A stretch of DNA of 64,000 nucleotides from contig NZ_SPVH01000006.1 in assembly GCF_004614235.1 (NCBI RefSeq), positions 930,001-994,000 on the forward strand. The letters are read 5' to 3'. The translations under genes were made by a program, and so were the position numbers. Shown in pieces: positions 29,071-36,678 of this stretch (the stretch's first letter is position 1; each line of letters opens with the position of its first letter). The DNA comes from Brevundimonas intermedia. Lineage in GTDB: Bacteria > Pseudomonadota > Alphaproteobacteria > Caulobacterales > Caulobacteraceae. Under the pieces are notes generated by a model that saw only the letters and a list, made by a program, of their open reading frames with translations, did not search any database and was not told where the DNA came from.

Positions 29071-29706
29071 CTACCATCGCAGGGTGAAGCGGCCGATCAC
29101 GGCGCCGATCAGGCCGGCGGCCGCGACGCCCAGCGTATACCAGGTAGCGACGAAGGCCGCCGTCGCTTCCCCGCAATGCAGCAGGCCATAGGCGGTGGCG
29201 GCGATACCGCCCGTCGCCACCCCTAACGCAAGACCGGCCGCCGTCGGCCGCGTCGGCGCAAGCCGGCGCGTTGACAGGAACACCAGCGGCGCGGCGAAGG
29301 CCGAGACCAGCACGATGTTTCGACCGCAGATGGTCCAGGTCTGGCCCAGCCAGCCGGCCATGCGCGCGTCAGGCGGGGTCAGGCTCATCTCGACGGCGCC
29401 CCACAGCGCCGCGACCGCCACAACGGAAATCAGGGCAAGCGCTGCGGGCCGGGCATCGACGCCCGGCCGACCCAGCCGTGTCGCCAGCCAGATCGCGCTC
29501 GTAGTCAGGGCGGCGGTGTAGAGTCCCTTCAGCCACGGCGTCGGCGCCTGGAGCGCCTGCGTCAGGTCGGGACGCACCCCCAGCAACAGGGCCACGGCCG
29601 TCACGGCGGCCAAGCCGGCCCCGGCCAGCAGCGCGGCGTTGGGCCGTGCGGGCCGCGCCGGCTCAAGCCCGGCGGCCAGGGCGTCGATCAGGTCTTCAGT
29701 CTTCAT
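29071..29706 (-). CDS. nrsF: NrsF-type membrane anti-sigma factor (DUF1109)
   Basis: A 211-residue integral membrane protein with about six hydrophobic helices and a short cytoplasmic N terminus ([16 protein letters not shown]), as in the DUF1109 family. Cys127 (WTICGRN) and Cys178 (LLHCGEA) match the pair of Cys needed by Caulobacter NrsF to sense metal stress. Its start overlaps the sigF stop by 11 bp. By homology it holds SigF inactive at the membrane until metal or redox stress modifies the cysteines. The adjacent bufferin operon is the expected target of the released sigma factor. Confidence 0.88.
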   Translation of the reverse strand: MKTEDLIDALAAGLEPARPARPNAALLAGAGLAAVTAVALLLGVRPDLTQALQAPTPWLKGLYTAALTTSAIWLATRLGRPGVDARPAALALISVVAVAALWGAVEMSLTPPDARMAGWLGQTWTICGRNIVLVSAFAAPLVFLSTRRLAPTRPTAAGLALGVATGGIAATAYGLLHCGEATAAFVATWYTLGVAAAGLIGAVIGRFTLRW

Positions 29707-30238
29707 CGGGTTTCACGCTGGCGACCAGCGTCTTCATGGAGCGGTGGACGCTGACCTTGGCCGCGCCCTCGGTGAAGCCGTTGCGGGCGGCGGCCTCGGC
29801 CAGGCTGAAGCCGCCGATGCGGACGTCTTCGACCAGACGGCGCTGGCGCAGCGGCAGGATGGACAGGACCTTGGTCAGGTCGCGGCGGACGACGCCGTCC
29901 TCGACCGTATGTTCGGCCAGCAGGACGGAAGCCTCTTCCAGCGGCACGTCATGGCGACGACCCAGGCGGCGGAAATGGTCGATCAGCTTGTAGCGCGCGA
30001 TCGCATAGGCCCACGCTGTGAAGGGCAGCGACCGGTCATATGTCGCGCGCTTGGCGTGAATGGCGATCAGGCAGTCCTGCACGAGATCCTCCGCATCGGC
30101 CTCATGACCGATCAGGCGACGTTTGAAGAAAGGGGTCAGGGCGCCGCGCATTGCGGACAGCAGGGCGCGCCAGGCCACGGGGTCTCCATCGAGTCCTCGC
30201 AACATCAGGCTTTTGAGCTCGGCTTCCTTGTCGACCAC
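29696..30238 (-). CDS. sigF: ECF sigma factor SigF
   Basis: An ECF sigma factor of about 180 residues with region 2 ([44 protein letters not shown]) and region 4 ([23 protein letters not shown]). It pairs with NrsF, as in Caulobacter, where SigF drives the response to chromate, cadmium and copper. A GTAACC-N16-CGAA promoter ends on the A of an in-frame ATG at 30250, so that codon would lie upstream of the transcript start. I therefore place the start at GTG 30238 (short leader) or ATG 30205; this is inference. The promoter implies autoregulation. Confidence 0.9.
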   Translation of the reverse strand: MVDKEAELKSLMLRGLDGDPVAWRALLSAMRGALTPFFKRRLIGHEADAEDLVQDCLIAIHAKRATYDRSLPFTAWAYAIARYKLIDHFRRLGRRHDVPLEEASVLLAEHTVEDGVVRRDLTKVLSILPLRQRRLVEDVRIGGFSLAEAAARNGFTEGAAKVSVHRSMKTLVASVKPDED

Positions 30239-30249
30239 GCAGCATCCCA

Positions 30250-30275
30250 TTCGCGCCGGACAGGCCGGAGGTTAC
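30250..30275 (-). promoter_or_regulatory. SigF-type promoter of sigF-nrsF
   Basis: On the minus strand GTAACC (30275-30270), exactly 16 bp, CGAA (30253-30250). This equals the Caulobacter SigF promoter consensus as I recall it. The -10 element touches the ATG at 30250, so translation must begin further down. Confidence 0.82.
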
Positions 30276-30309
30276 AGGTTTGGAGCCGAAATCCGACAAA
30301 ATATTTCTC

Positions 30310-30335
30310 GTAACCTTCGCCGCATCGACGCCGAA
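30310..30335 (+). promoter_or_regulatory. SigF-type promoter of the bufferin operon
   Basis: GTAACC (30310-30315), exactly 16 bp, CGAA (30332-30335). It is identical in both elements and spacing to the divergent sigF promoter and lies 56 bp before bufA, leaving a leader of about 50 nt with a GGAG ribosome-binding site. Confidence 0.88.
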
Positions 30336-30390
30336 ACCTCTCCTGTCAGGTCGCTCCGCTTCGGACGGCCCTCACCCAGGAGACGAACCC

Positions 30391-30684
30391 ATGAATACCC
30401 CCACCAAAATCATGATCGGCGCCGGCGCCCTTCTGGCCCTCGGCGCCAACGCCGCCGCCGCCCAGAACCGCCCGACGGCCCAGCAGGAAAACGCCATGGA
30501 GAAATGCTACGGCGTGGCCAAGGCCGGTCAGAACGACTGCGCCGCCGGCCCCGGCACCTCCTGCGCCGGCACGTCGGTGCGGGACTATCAGGGCAACGCC
30601 TGGAAGCTGGTCGCCAAGGGCACCTGCGCCTCGATCCAGACGCCCAAGGGCAATGGTTCGCTGAGCCCGATCGCGAACCGCTGA
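30391..30684 (+). CDS. bufA: bufferin precursor peptide BufA (DUF2282)
   Basis: A 97-residue precursor with a Sec signal peptide (about residues 1-24, ANAAAAQ) and four Cys at 39, 50, 58 and 79 in the DUF2282 pattern [17 protein letters not shown]...SCAGTS...KGTC. Bufferins are ribosomally made peptides whose Cys are modified by a DUF692 (MNIO) oxidase, exported to the periplasm and bind copper. ATG at 30391 follows AGGAGACGAACCC. Its TGA overlaps the bufB ATG (TGATG). A SigF-type promoter lies directly upstream, which fits induction by metal stress. Confidence 0.9.
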   Translation: MNTPTKIMIGAGALLALGANAAAAQNRPTAQQENAMEKCYGVAKAGQNDCAAGPGTSCAGTSVRDYQGNAWKLVAKGTCASIQTPKGNGSLSPIANR

Positions 30685-31544
30685 TGTCCGCCTTTCCGAC
30701 TGCCGGGCTGGGTCTGAAGCCCCAACACTATGTGGAGGCCGAGGCCTGCCCGGCGGTCGGGGGCCCCAACGGCTTGCAGGACGGACTGTGGTTCGAGGTG
30801 CATCCTGAGAACTACATGGTCGACGGCGGGCCGCGTCTGAGCTGGCTGGAGCGCATTCGTGCGCGTCGGCCCCTGTCGCTGCACGGCGTCGGCCTGTCCC
30901 TGGCCGGGGACGAGCGTCCCGACCGCGCGCACCTGGCCCGTTTCCGCGCCCTGATCGACAGGTTCGAGCCCTTCGTGGTGTCCGAACACTTGGCCTGGTC
31001 GCGGCGTGGAAACGTCTATCACCCCGACCTGCTGCCCGTGCCGCGCAGCCGCGAGATGCTGACCCTGGTCTGCGACCATGTCGAAGAGGCGCAGGAATAT
31101 CTGGGCCGACGCATTTTGATCGAAAATCCCACTGCCTACCTGCCGATGGCCGGCCATGAATGGGACGACGTCGACTTCCTTGTCGAGATCGCCCGACGCA
31201 CCGGATGCGGCCTGCTGGTGGACGTGAACAACGTCCATGTCAGCGCCGCCAACATGGGCGGATCGGCCGAGGCCTGGCTGGACGCCGTGCCCGCCGATCT
31301 GGTCGGAGAAATCCATCTGGCGGGGCATCGGCCCGATCCGGTGTGGGGCGAGGCCTTGCTGATCGACAGTCACGACGCCCCGGTCGCCGAGGCGGTCTGG
31401 CGGCTCTACGAGCGGTTGATCGGCCGCATCGGCGGGCGGCCCACACTGATCGAACGCGACGGCGACGTGCCGGAGTTCGCCGAGCTGCTGGGCGAGCAAG
31501 CCCGCGCCGCAGAGGCCCTGATGTTGGCGGAGGCCCTGGCATGA
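30684..31544 (+). CDS. bufB: bufferin-modifying MNIO enzyme BufB (DUF692)
   Basis: A 286-residue DUF692 protein, a multinuclear non-haem iron oxidase with TIM-barrel fold. Likely metal and active-site residues are all present: HPEN (40-43), His67 in SLHGVG, SEHLAW (100-105), ENPTAY (147-152), VDVNNVHVSA (from 179), GEIHLAGH (208-215), IDSHDAP (from 227) and Glu257 in IERDGD. In characterised bufferin systems it oxidises Cys of BufA into heterocycles. It is coupled to bufA by TGATG and to bufC by ATGA. The frame continues upstream through bufA in a different phase, but [16 protein letters not shown] is the family start. Confidence 0.93.
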   Translation: MSAFPTAGLGLKPQHYVEAEACPAVGGPNGLQDGLWFEVHPENYMVDGGPRLSWLERIRARRPLSLHGVGLSLAGDERPDRAHLARFRALIDRFEPFVVSEHLAWSRRGNVYHPDLLPVPRSREMLTLVCDHVEEAQEYLGRRILIENPTAYLPMAGHEWDDVDFLVEIARRTGCGLLVDVNNVHVSAANMGGSAEAWLDAVPADLVGEIHLAGHRPDPVWGEALLIDSHDAPVAEAVWRLYERLIGRIGGRPTLIERDGDVPEFAELLGEQARAAEALMLAEALA

Positions 31545-32296
31545 CCGCCTTTCACGCCGCCTTCGAGACCGCGCTGAACGGCAGGGTCGACGACCTGTGG
31601 CCGCATCTGCAGCCAGACGACCGGACGCTGGGCGCCATCGCCGTCTATCGCAATACCGCCGTCAAGGGTCGGATCGACGCGCTGGAGGCCAACTATCCGA
31701 CCGTGTCGCAGATGGTCGGAAGCGAATGGTTCCGCGCCGCGGCGCGCGAGTTCGTCGAGGCGCAGCCTGGCGACGATCCTGTGCTGGCCGCCTATGGCGC
31801 GGACTTCCCCGACTGGCTGGCCCGGTTCGAGCCGGCGCGGGACATGCCCTATCTGGCGCCGGTCGCTCGCCTGGACCGCGCCTGGACCGAGGCGCACCTG
31901 TCGCCGGACGCCTCGCCGATGAACGCCCGTCACGCCGCGACGCTGGGCCTGGCCCTGACCGGCATGCCCGCGCGCCTGCATCCGTCCGTGCGTCTGTTCT
32001 GGTTCGACTGGACGGCGCCGTCGCTGTGGCTGGCGCATCGCTATCCGACGGCAGGCGCTGAACTGGCCTGGCGCGCGGAGCCGCAAGGCCTGCTGATCCA
32101 GCGACCCGACGCCGAGGTCCGGGCGCGGCTTTTGAGCCGCGCCGAATGGGCCTTCCTCGACGCCTGCCAAAAAGGTCGCCCGTTCGGCGCAGCCGCCCTA
32201 AGCGCCCAGTCGGCTCAGCCCGGTCTGGACGTCCCCGCTCTTTTCGCCGGTCTGATCGCGATCGGCGTCTTCGAAACCCCGCTCGCCAGAGGCTGA
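31541..32296 (+). CDS. bufC: bufferin partner protein BufC (DUF2063)
   Basis: A 251-residue protein of the HvfC/BufC family (DUF2063 N-terminal domain). The family pattern RTLGAIAVYRNTAVKGRIDALEANYPTV is clear near residue 30, followed by FRAAAREFV and DWLARFEPARDMPYLAPVARLDRAW. Such proteins are thought to recruit the precursor to the DUF692 oxidase. The start ATG overlaps the bufB stop by four bases; the stop is 4 bp before the doxX-type gene. Function is inferred from the conserved operon. Confidence 0.9.
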   Translation: MTAFHAAFETALNGRVDDLWPHLQPDDRTLGAIAVYRNTAVKGRIDALEANYPTVSQMVGSEWFRAAAREFVEAQPGDDPVLAAYGADFPDWLARFEPARDMPYLAPVARLDRAWTEAHLSPDASPMNARHAATLGLALTGMPARLHPSVRLFWFDWTAPSLWLAHRYPTAGAELAWRAEPQGLLIQRPDAEVRARLLSRAEWAFLDACQKGRPFGAAALSAQSAQPGLDVPALFAGLIAIGVFETPLARG

Positions 32297-32300
32297 AATC

Positions 32301-32729
32301 ATGACCGCCATCGCCCGCATTCATCAGCGCATCACCGACGCCGTTCCGGAATGGCCGCTGGCCCTTTTGCTGCGCGTCGGGATCGCCGCGCCCTTCTTCC
32401 TGTCCGGGCGCACCAAGGTTGACGGTGTGCTGACCCTGTCGCCCTCGACGCAGTATCTGTTCGCCGAGGAGTATCACGTGCCGCTGCTGGCGCCCGACGT
32501 GGCGGCATATATGGCGACCTATGCCGAGCACGCCCTGCCCATCCTGTTGGTTCTGGGATTGCTGACGCGGCCGGCGGCCATCGGCCTGTTGCTGATGACG
32601 GCGGTGATCCAGGTGTTCATCATTCCTACCGGCTGGCCGACGCACCTGCTGTGGGCCGGGCCGCTGATCTATCTGATCGCGCGCGGACCGGGCGCGGCGA
32701 GCCTGGATCGGGTTCTGAAGCTCGACTGA
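32301..32729 (+). CDS. DoxX-family membrane protein of the bufferin operon
   Basis: A 142-residue protein with four hydrophobic helices (about residues 20-36, 66-84, 88-104 and 112-128), typical of the DoxX family. The N-terminal segment LLLRVGIAAPFFLSGRTKV matches the family signature. DoxX proteins are the usual fourth gene of bufferin operons (bufD), probably linked to redox or quinone chemistry at the membrane; the precise role is unknown. It begins 4 bp after bufC. Confidence 0.85.
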   Translation: MTAIARIHQRITDAVPEWPLALLLRVGIAAPFFLSGRTKVDGVLTLSPSTQYLFAEEYHVPLLAPDVAAYMATYAEHALPILLVLGLLTRPAAIGLLLMTAVIQVFIIPTGWPTHLLWAGPLIYLIARGPGAASLDRVLKLD

Positions 32730-32812
32730 GGCCGCGTCCCCCTTGCCAGCCGCGTCAACTTGTCCTTGAAGCGTGCAGACGGCCGCAGCGCGCGGCGTGG
32801 GGATCGCCTTTC

Positions 32813-34084
32813 ATGTTCAGTCTTCTGAACCTCCAGAGCCTGTTCGGCCTGGTCGTCATCGTCGCCGTCTGCTGGGCGTTCTCCGAGAACCGTCGCGTCT
32901 TCCCGTGGAAGCTGGCGATCGGCGCCGTCCTGGTTCAGGCTGGTCTGGTCCTGGCCCTGTTCGCCATTCCGGGGTCGCGCGCGGTCTTGACGGCCGTGAC
33001 GGGCGCCATTGACGGCCTGGCGGTCGCGACGTCGCAGGGGACGCGGTTCGTGTTCGGCTATCTGGGCGGCGGCGATCAGCCCTATGCGGTGCAGAACGAA
33101 GGCGCCCTGTTCACCTTCGCCTTCAACGTCCTGCCGCTGATCATGGTGATCTCGGCCCTGTCGGCCTTGCTGTGGCACTGGAAGATCCTGAAGTGGCTGA
33201 TCCGCGGCTTTGGCCTGCTGTTCCAGCGCACCATGGGCCTGGGCGGCGCCTCGGCCCTGGCGGTGGCGGCCAACATCTTCCTGGGCACCATCGAAAGCCC
33301 GATCGTCATCAAGGCCTATCTGGACAAGCTGAGCCGGTCCGAAATCTTCCTGATGATGACCGTGGGCCTGGCGACGGTCGCCGGTTCGACCATGGTCGCC
33401 TACGCCAGCATCCTGTCCCAGACCCTGCCCAACGCCGCCGGCCACGTTCTGGTCGCCTCCATCGTCTCGGCGCCGGCTGGCGTGCTGCTGGCGCGGATCA
33501 TGGTGCCGGAACCCAACAAGGAAGCCATCCAAGCGATCAGCTACGACTCGGCCCTGAAATACGACAGCGCCATCGACGCCATCTCCAAGGGTACGTCCGA
33601 CGGCCTAATGGTGGTGCTGAACATCTCGGCGGTGCTGATCGTCTTCGTGGCCCTGGTGGCCCTGGTCAACGTCATGCTGGGCGGCTTCATCGTCTTCGGC
33701 GAGCCGCTGACGGTCGAGCGTATCCTCGGCGTCCTGCTGACGCCCCTGGCCTGGCTGATCGGCGTCGATGCGCGAGAGGCGGGGCAGGCCGGCTGGCTGC
33801 TGGGCGTCAAACTGGCCCTGACCGAGTTCGTGGCCTTCATCGACCTGGGCAAGATCCCGGCCGACGCCATGAGCGAGCGCACGCGGATGCTGATGACCTA
33901 CGCCCTGTGCGGCTTCGCCAACATCGGTTCGGTGGGCATCACCGTGACCGGCCTGTCGGTGCTGATGCCCGAGCGGCGCGAAGAGGTGTTGGGCCTGATC
34001 TGGAAGGCCCTGTTCGCCGGCTTCATGGCCACGGCCATGAGCGCGGCCATAGTGGGCGTCATGCCGGCGGCCGTGTTCGGCTGA
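32813..34084 (+). CDS. NupC-type concentrative nucleoside transporter
   Basis: A 423-residue CNT-family permease that brings nucleosides in with Na+ or H+. The profile is of ten or more membrane segments. Family motifs include RTMGLGGASALAVAANIFLG, the substrate-binding GTIESPIVIKAYLDKLS, STMVAYASIL, and near the end LCGFANIGSVGITVTGLSVLMPERR. ATG at 32813 (MFSLLNLQSLFGLV) with GGGGAT upstream is chosen over in-frame codons in the upstream gap. It is followed convergently by the M19-like lipoprotein gene. Confidence 0.92.
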   Translation: MFSLLNLQSLFGLVVIVAVCWAFSENRRVFPWKLAIGAVLVQAGLVLALFAIPGSRAVLTAVTGAIDGLAVATSQGTRFVFGYLGGGDQPYAVQNEGALFTFAFNVLPLIMVISALSALLWHWKILKWLIRGFGLLFQRTMGLGGASALAVAANIFLGTIESPIVIKAYLDKLSRSEIFLMMTVGLATVAGSTMVAYASILSQTLPNAAGHVLVASIVSAPAGVLLARIMVPEPNKEAIQAISYDSALKYDSAIDAISKGTSDGLMVVLNISAVLIVFVALVALVNVMLGGFIVFGEPLTVERILGVLLTPLAWLIGVDAREAGQAGWLLGVKLALTEFVAFIDLGKIPADAMSERTRMLMTYALCGFANIGSVGITVTGLSVLMPERREEVLGLIWKALFAGFMATAMSAAIVGVMPAAVFG

Positions 34085-34104
34085 TCGAACCCGGCCGGGC
34101 GGCC

Positions 34105-35214
34105 TCAGGCCGTCCAGGTCTCGGCGAAGACGCGCTGGAAGTTGCCGCCCAGGATCTTGTCGATGGTTCGGGCGCGATAGCCACGCTTGACCAGACCGTC
34201 GGCGATGACGGCGCAGCGGTCGGGGCGGTTCAGCCCCGTAACGAACGGCGGCGGCCCTTCGCCCGGCGCGGCGACGCCCGAGGCCTTTCGCTGTTCCAGG
34301 CTCGCGTTCCACTGGGCCATGCTTTCGGGCGAGGTGTCGAATGGCCAGAGCAGGGCGTCGCTGCCGATCCCGACATGGTCCTCGCCGCAGATTTCCAGGG
34401 CGTGGCTCAGGTGGGCGAAATAGACGTCGAGCGACGGCTGGGCCGGCGCCGTCGTCAGATAGCTGAGTTCATAAATACCCATGACGCCGCCGCCCAAGGC
34501 CAGGGCGCGCATCAGCCGGTCGGACTTGTTGCGCGGATGAGCGTGGACGACGCTGGCTCCGGCATGGGTGATCAGGACGGGTTTGGTCGAGGCTGAAATG
34601 GCGCCGAGGCTGGACAGTTCGTCGCTGTGGCTGACGTCTATGGTGACGCCACGGGCGTTCATGCGGGCCACCGCCTCGTGGCCCAGATTCGTGAGGCCTG
34701 TGGAGGTCGGCGACATCGCGCCCGAGGCGAAGGGGGTGGTCAGGTTGTAGCTCAGGCCCATCACCAGAACGCCGGCGGCGCGGAACTGGTCGATGGCGTC
34801 GATGTCGCCCTCCAGCATTTCGGCCGCTTCGAACGAATAGATGATGCCGAGTTTGCCGGCCGCCTTGGCGCGCGCGAAGTCCGCCGTCGAGGCGATCTTC
34901 ATGTAGATGTCGGGATTCAGCGCCACGGTCTTGTCGATGGCGGCGATGGAGGCGGCGGTTTCGGCCCGTGTCTCGCCGCCGGATCCGCCGATGGTCAGTT
35001 TGGCCGCTGTCAGGCCCGACGCCTTGATGATGTCGCGCGTCTCCTGGTCCAGAGGCGTGTCTGGATCGATCGGCAGGACCAGATTGCCGTTGATCACGAT
35101 GGCGTCGCGATAGACGCGCGCGGCGTCCACGGTCGAGGGGCGAGGCAGGCCCGCACAAGCTGTGACGGACGAGGCGGCGGCTGCGCCCAACAGGATGCGA
35201 CGCGTGATGATCAT
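34105..35214 (-). CDS. M19 dipeptidase-like lipoprotein lacking the first metal motif
   Basis: A 369-residue protein of the renal-dipeptidase (M19) fold. The N terminus has a twin-Arg-like start (TRRILLGAAAA) and lipobox SVTAC with Cys20. Canonical M19 enzymes carry an HxD in DGHNDLP on the first strand; here the same place reads INGNLVLP (residues 41-48), so both ligands are missing. Later ligands appear kept: FEAAEML (Glu), DVSHSDE (His), ITHAGASVV (His) and GIGSDALLWP (Asp). The protein may use one metal, act on another substrate or be non-catalytic. It follows PaaI-type and MarR genes on the same strand, probably as one operon. Confidence 0.82.
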   Translation of the reverse strand: MIITRRILLGAAAASSVTACAGLPRPSTVDAARVYRDAIVINGNLVLPIDPDTPLDQETRDIIKASGLTAAKLTIGGSGGETRAETAASIAAIDKTVALNPDIYMKIASTADFARAKAAGKLGIIYSFEAAEMLEGDIDAIDQFRAAGVLVMGLSYNLTTPFASGAMSPTSTGLTNLGHEAVARMNARGVTIDVSHSDELSSLGAISASTKPVLITHAGASVVHAHPRNKSDRLMRALALGGGVMGIYELSYLTTAPAQPSLDVYFAHLSHALEICGEDHVGIGSDALLWPFDTSPESMAQWNASLEQRKASGVAAPGEGPPPFVTGLNRPDRCAVIADGLVKRGYRARTIDKILGGNFQRVFAETWTA

Positions 35215-35235
35215 GGCTGCAAGCTCAGACTTGAA

Positions 35236-35263
35236 TGAATATTCGTAGGTGCCTACCTATTCA
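35236..35263. promoter_or_regulatory. possible operator between marR and the M19-like gene
   Basis: GTAGG-TG-CCTAC (35245-35256) is nested within TGAATA...TATTCA (35236-35263), the two dyads being one base off-centre. It overlaps the marR stop and lies 22 bp before the M19-like ATG. It could be the site of the adjacent MarR protein; this is a guess from position. Confidence 0.35.
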
Positions 35264-35763
35264 TCGTCGGCGGTCTTCGGGTCCAGTGAAATTTTGGACA
35301 GAATCCTGTCGAACATGGAGCGGCGGTCCAGGGCGTCGTCGAGACGGTCGAGCAGATCGACCAGATCGCCCGCTTCGGCGTTCAACTCCACCGCCGCGTC
35401 GCTGAAGGCATTCCACAAAGGCGTCAGTTCGGCCGCCAGGGCCTGGCCGGCAGCCGTCAGGCGCAACAGCCGCCGTCGGCCGTCCTCGGGGGCGGTCGCT
35501 GACTCGACCAGGCCGCTTTTTTCCATCGAGCGACTGGCCTCGCTGACCGAGGCGTGGGTGATGCGCAGAATGGCGGCGATCTCGCCGACCGCCATGGGTC
35601 GGTCGTGTTCGACTAGCTGGCGCAGGATGCCGTACCAGCGCTGCTCGAACTCGATTCCCTGGGCCGCATAGACCCGCGTGCCGTCCCGATCGATCCGTTC
35701 GGAGGCCCGGCGCAGGCGCGCGCCTAGAGCCGCACCGCCGAAACTGCGGCTATAATCCGTCAC
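35257..35763 (-). CDS. MarR-family transcriptional regulator
   Basis: A 168-residue regulator. The winged-helix core reads EQRWYGILRQLVEHDRPMAVGEIAAILRITHASVSEASRSMEKSGLVE, then the wing APEDGRRRLLRLTAAGQAL, as in MarR proteins; a helical dimerisation tail follows. It starts with GTG at 35763, overlapping the PaaI-type stop (GTGA). It presumably controls its own operon with the thioesterase and M19-like lipoprotein. The ligand is unknown. Confidence 0.85.
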   Translation of the reverse strand: MTDYSRSFGGAALGARLRRASERIDRDGTRVYAAQGIEFEQRWYGILRQLVEHDRPMAVGEIAAILRITHASVSEASRSMEKSGLVESATAPEDGRRRLLRLTAAGQALAAELTPLWNAFSDAAVELNAEAGDLVDLLDRLDDALDRRSMFDRILSKISLDPKTADDE

Positions 35764-36191
35764 CGGGGCGTGAATTTGCGGATGACGCCGGAGAAGGTCA
35801 TCAGCAGGCGGTCGCCGGTGTTGATCTGGCCGCGCACGAAGATCAGGCTCTTGCCGGCCTTGGTGACCTGGCCGGTGGCTTCGATCAGTTCGCCGACATA
35901 GCCGCCGTCGATGAAGGTCGAATCCAGCTGGACCGTGACGCCCGAAGCGCCCTCCATCTCCTGATAGGCGATCTGGAACATGGCGATGTCGGCGAATGTC
36001 ATCAGGCAGCCGCCGTGCATCCGGCCGCCCGCGTTCATGTGCTTCTGCTCGGCGCGGAAGGCGCAGCGCATATGCCCGTCGGGGTCAGGCTTGCCGTAGA
36101 ATGGGCCGACGACGGTGTCGAAGGTGTCGTGCAGATCGTAGGTCTGCCAGCCGGCGAACTCGCCCTCTGTGATGGTGATTTTCTTGGGCAT
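35760..36191 (-). CDS. PaaI-type hotdog thioesterase
   Basis: A 143-residue single hotdog-fold protein of the PaaI group. The active-site segment is NAGGRMHGGCLMTFADIAMF, followed by the beta strands TVQLDSTFIDGGYVGELIEATGQV. These enzymes hydrolyse acyl-CoA thioesters in the cytoplasm. The substrate is not predictable. It is the first gene of a likely three-gene operon (thioesterase, marR, M19-like) and is divergent from the DUF3253 gene, with a 47-bp gap. Confidence 0.82.
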   Translation of the reverse strand: MPKKITITEGEFAGWQTYDLHDTFDTVVGPFYGKPDPDGHMRCAFRAEQKHMNAGGRMHGGCLMTFADIAMFQIAYQEMEGASGVTVQLDSTFIDGGYVGELIEATGQVTKAGKSLIFVRGQINTGDRLLMTFSGVIRKFTPR

Positions 36192-36238
36192 GCAGACTTG
36201 GCCTTACTTATGGGCGTGCGTTGCAGCATATAGGCGCA

Positions 36239-36544
36239 ATGAGCGATCCGATCGAAACCGCAATCCTGAACAAAATTGCTGCGCTTGAGCCCGGCAAGAG
36301 CATTGAGCCCGCCGAAGTGGCCAAAGAGCTACAGCCGGAGCAGTGGCAGCGCATGCTGCCCAAGGTCCGCGCCATCGCGCTGAGCCTGATGCGCCAGGGC
36401 AAGCTGACCATCACCAAGAAGGGCAAGCCGGTCGATCCGGACCACGTCCGCGGCGTGACGCGCCTGCGTCAGGCGACCGAGGAAGAGACGGCCCTGGCTC
36501 TGAGCCGTCGTCCGCCCGCAGCCAAAGACGACATCGAGGATTAA
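36239..36544 (+). CDS. DUF3253 protein
   Basis: A 101-residue small protein of the DUF3253 family. It has a predicted winged-helix-like core: ETAILNKIAALEPGKSIEPAEVAKEL, then WQRMLPKVRAIALSLMRQGKLTITKKGKPVDPDHVRGVTRLR. The Lys-rich KKGKPVDP wing is the conserved feature. Function is unknown, although the fold hints at nucleic-acid binding. ATG at 36239 (MSDPIETAIL) is chosen over an upstream ATG at 36221. Directly after its stop begins a palindromic repeat. Confidence 0.78.
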   Translation: MSDPIETAILNKIAALEPGKSIEPAEVAKELQPEQWQRMLPKVRAIALSLMRQGKLTITKKGKPVDPDHVRGVTRLRQATEEETALALSRRPPAAKDDIED

Positions 36545-36549
36545 GCGCT

Positions 36550-36678
36550 CCGCTCATCCCCGCGAAAGCGGGGACCCAGTCCTTTCGTGAGGCAAGGCGT
36601 TTGGGATCGATATCGCTGAAAATCGGCGAAGGGGGAGCGCCCAAAGATCTGGGTCCCCGCTTTCGCGGGGATGAGCGG
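36550..36678. repeat. palindromic repeat overlapping the 5' end of the UDG-like gene
   Basis: The arms 36550-36579 (CCGCTCATCCCCGCGAAAGC...) and 36649-36678 are exact 30-nt reverse complements, separated by about 69 bp. In the frame of the downstream gene the left arm encodes PLIPAKAGTQ and the right arm LGPRFRGDER, word-strings typical of dispersed alphaproteobacterial repeats. A diverged copy of its left half lies at 37271-37327. Confidence 0.88.

Noticed and set aside
30123-30683. Long upstream extension of bufB
   Set aside because: It reads antisense to sigF and out of frame through bufA; bufB clearly starts at 30684.
36343-36600. N-terminal extension of the UDG-like gene from ATG 36343
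   Set aside because: It would overlap the DUF3253 gene for 200 bp in another frame and read through the palindrome; its Arg/Gly/His-rich sequence is shadow-like.
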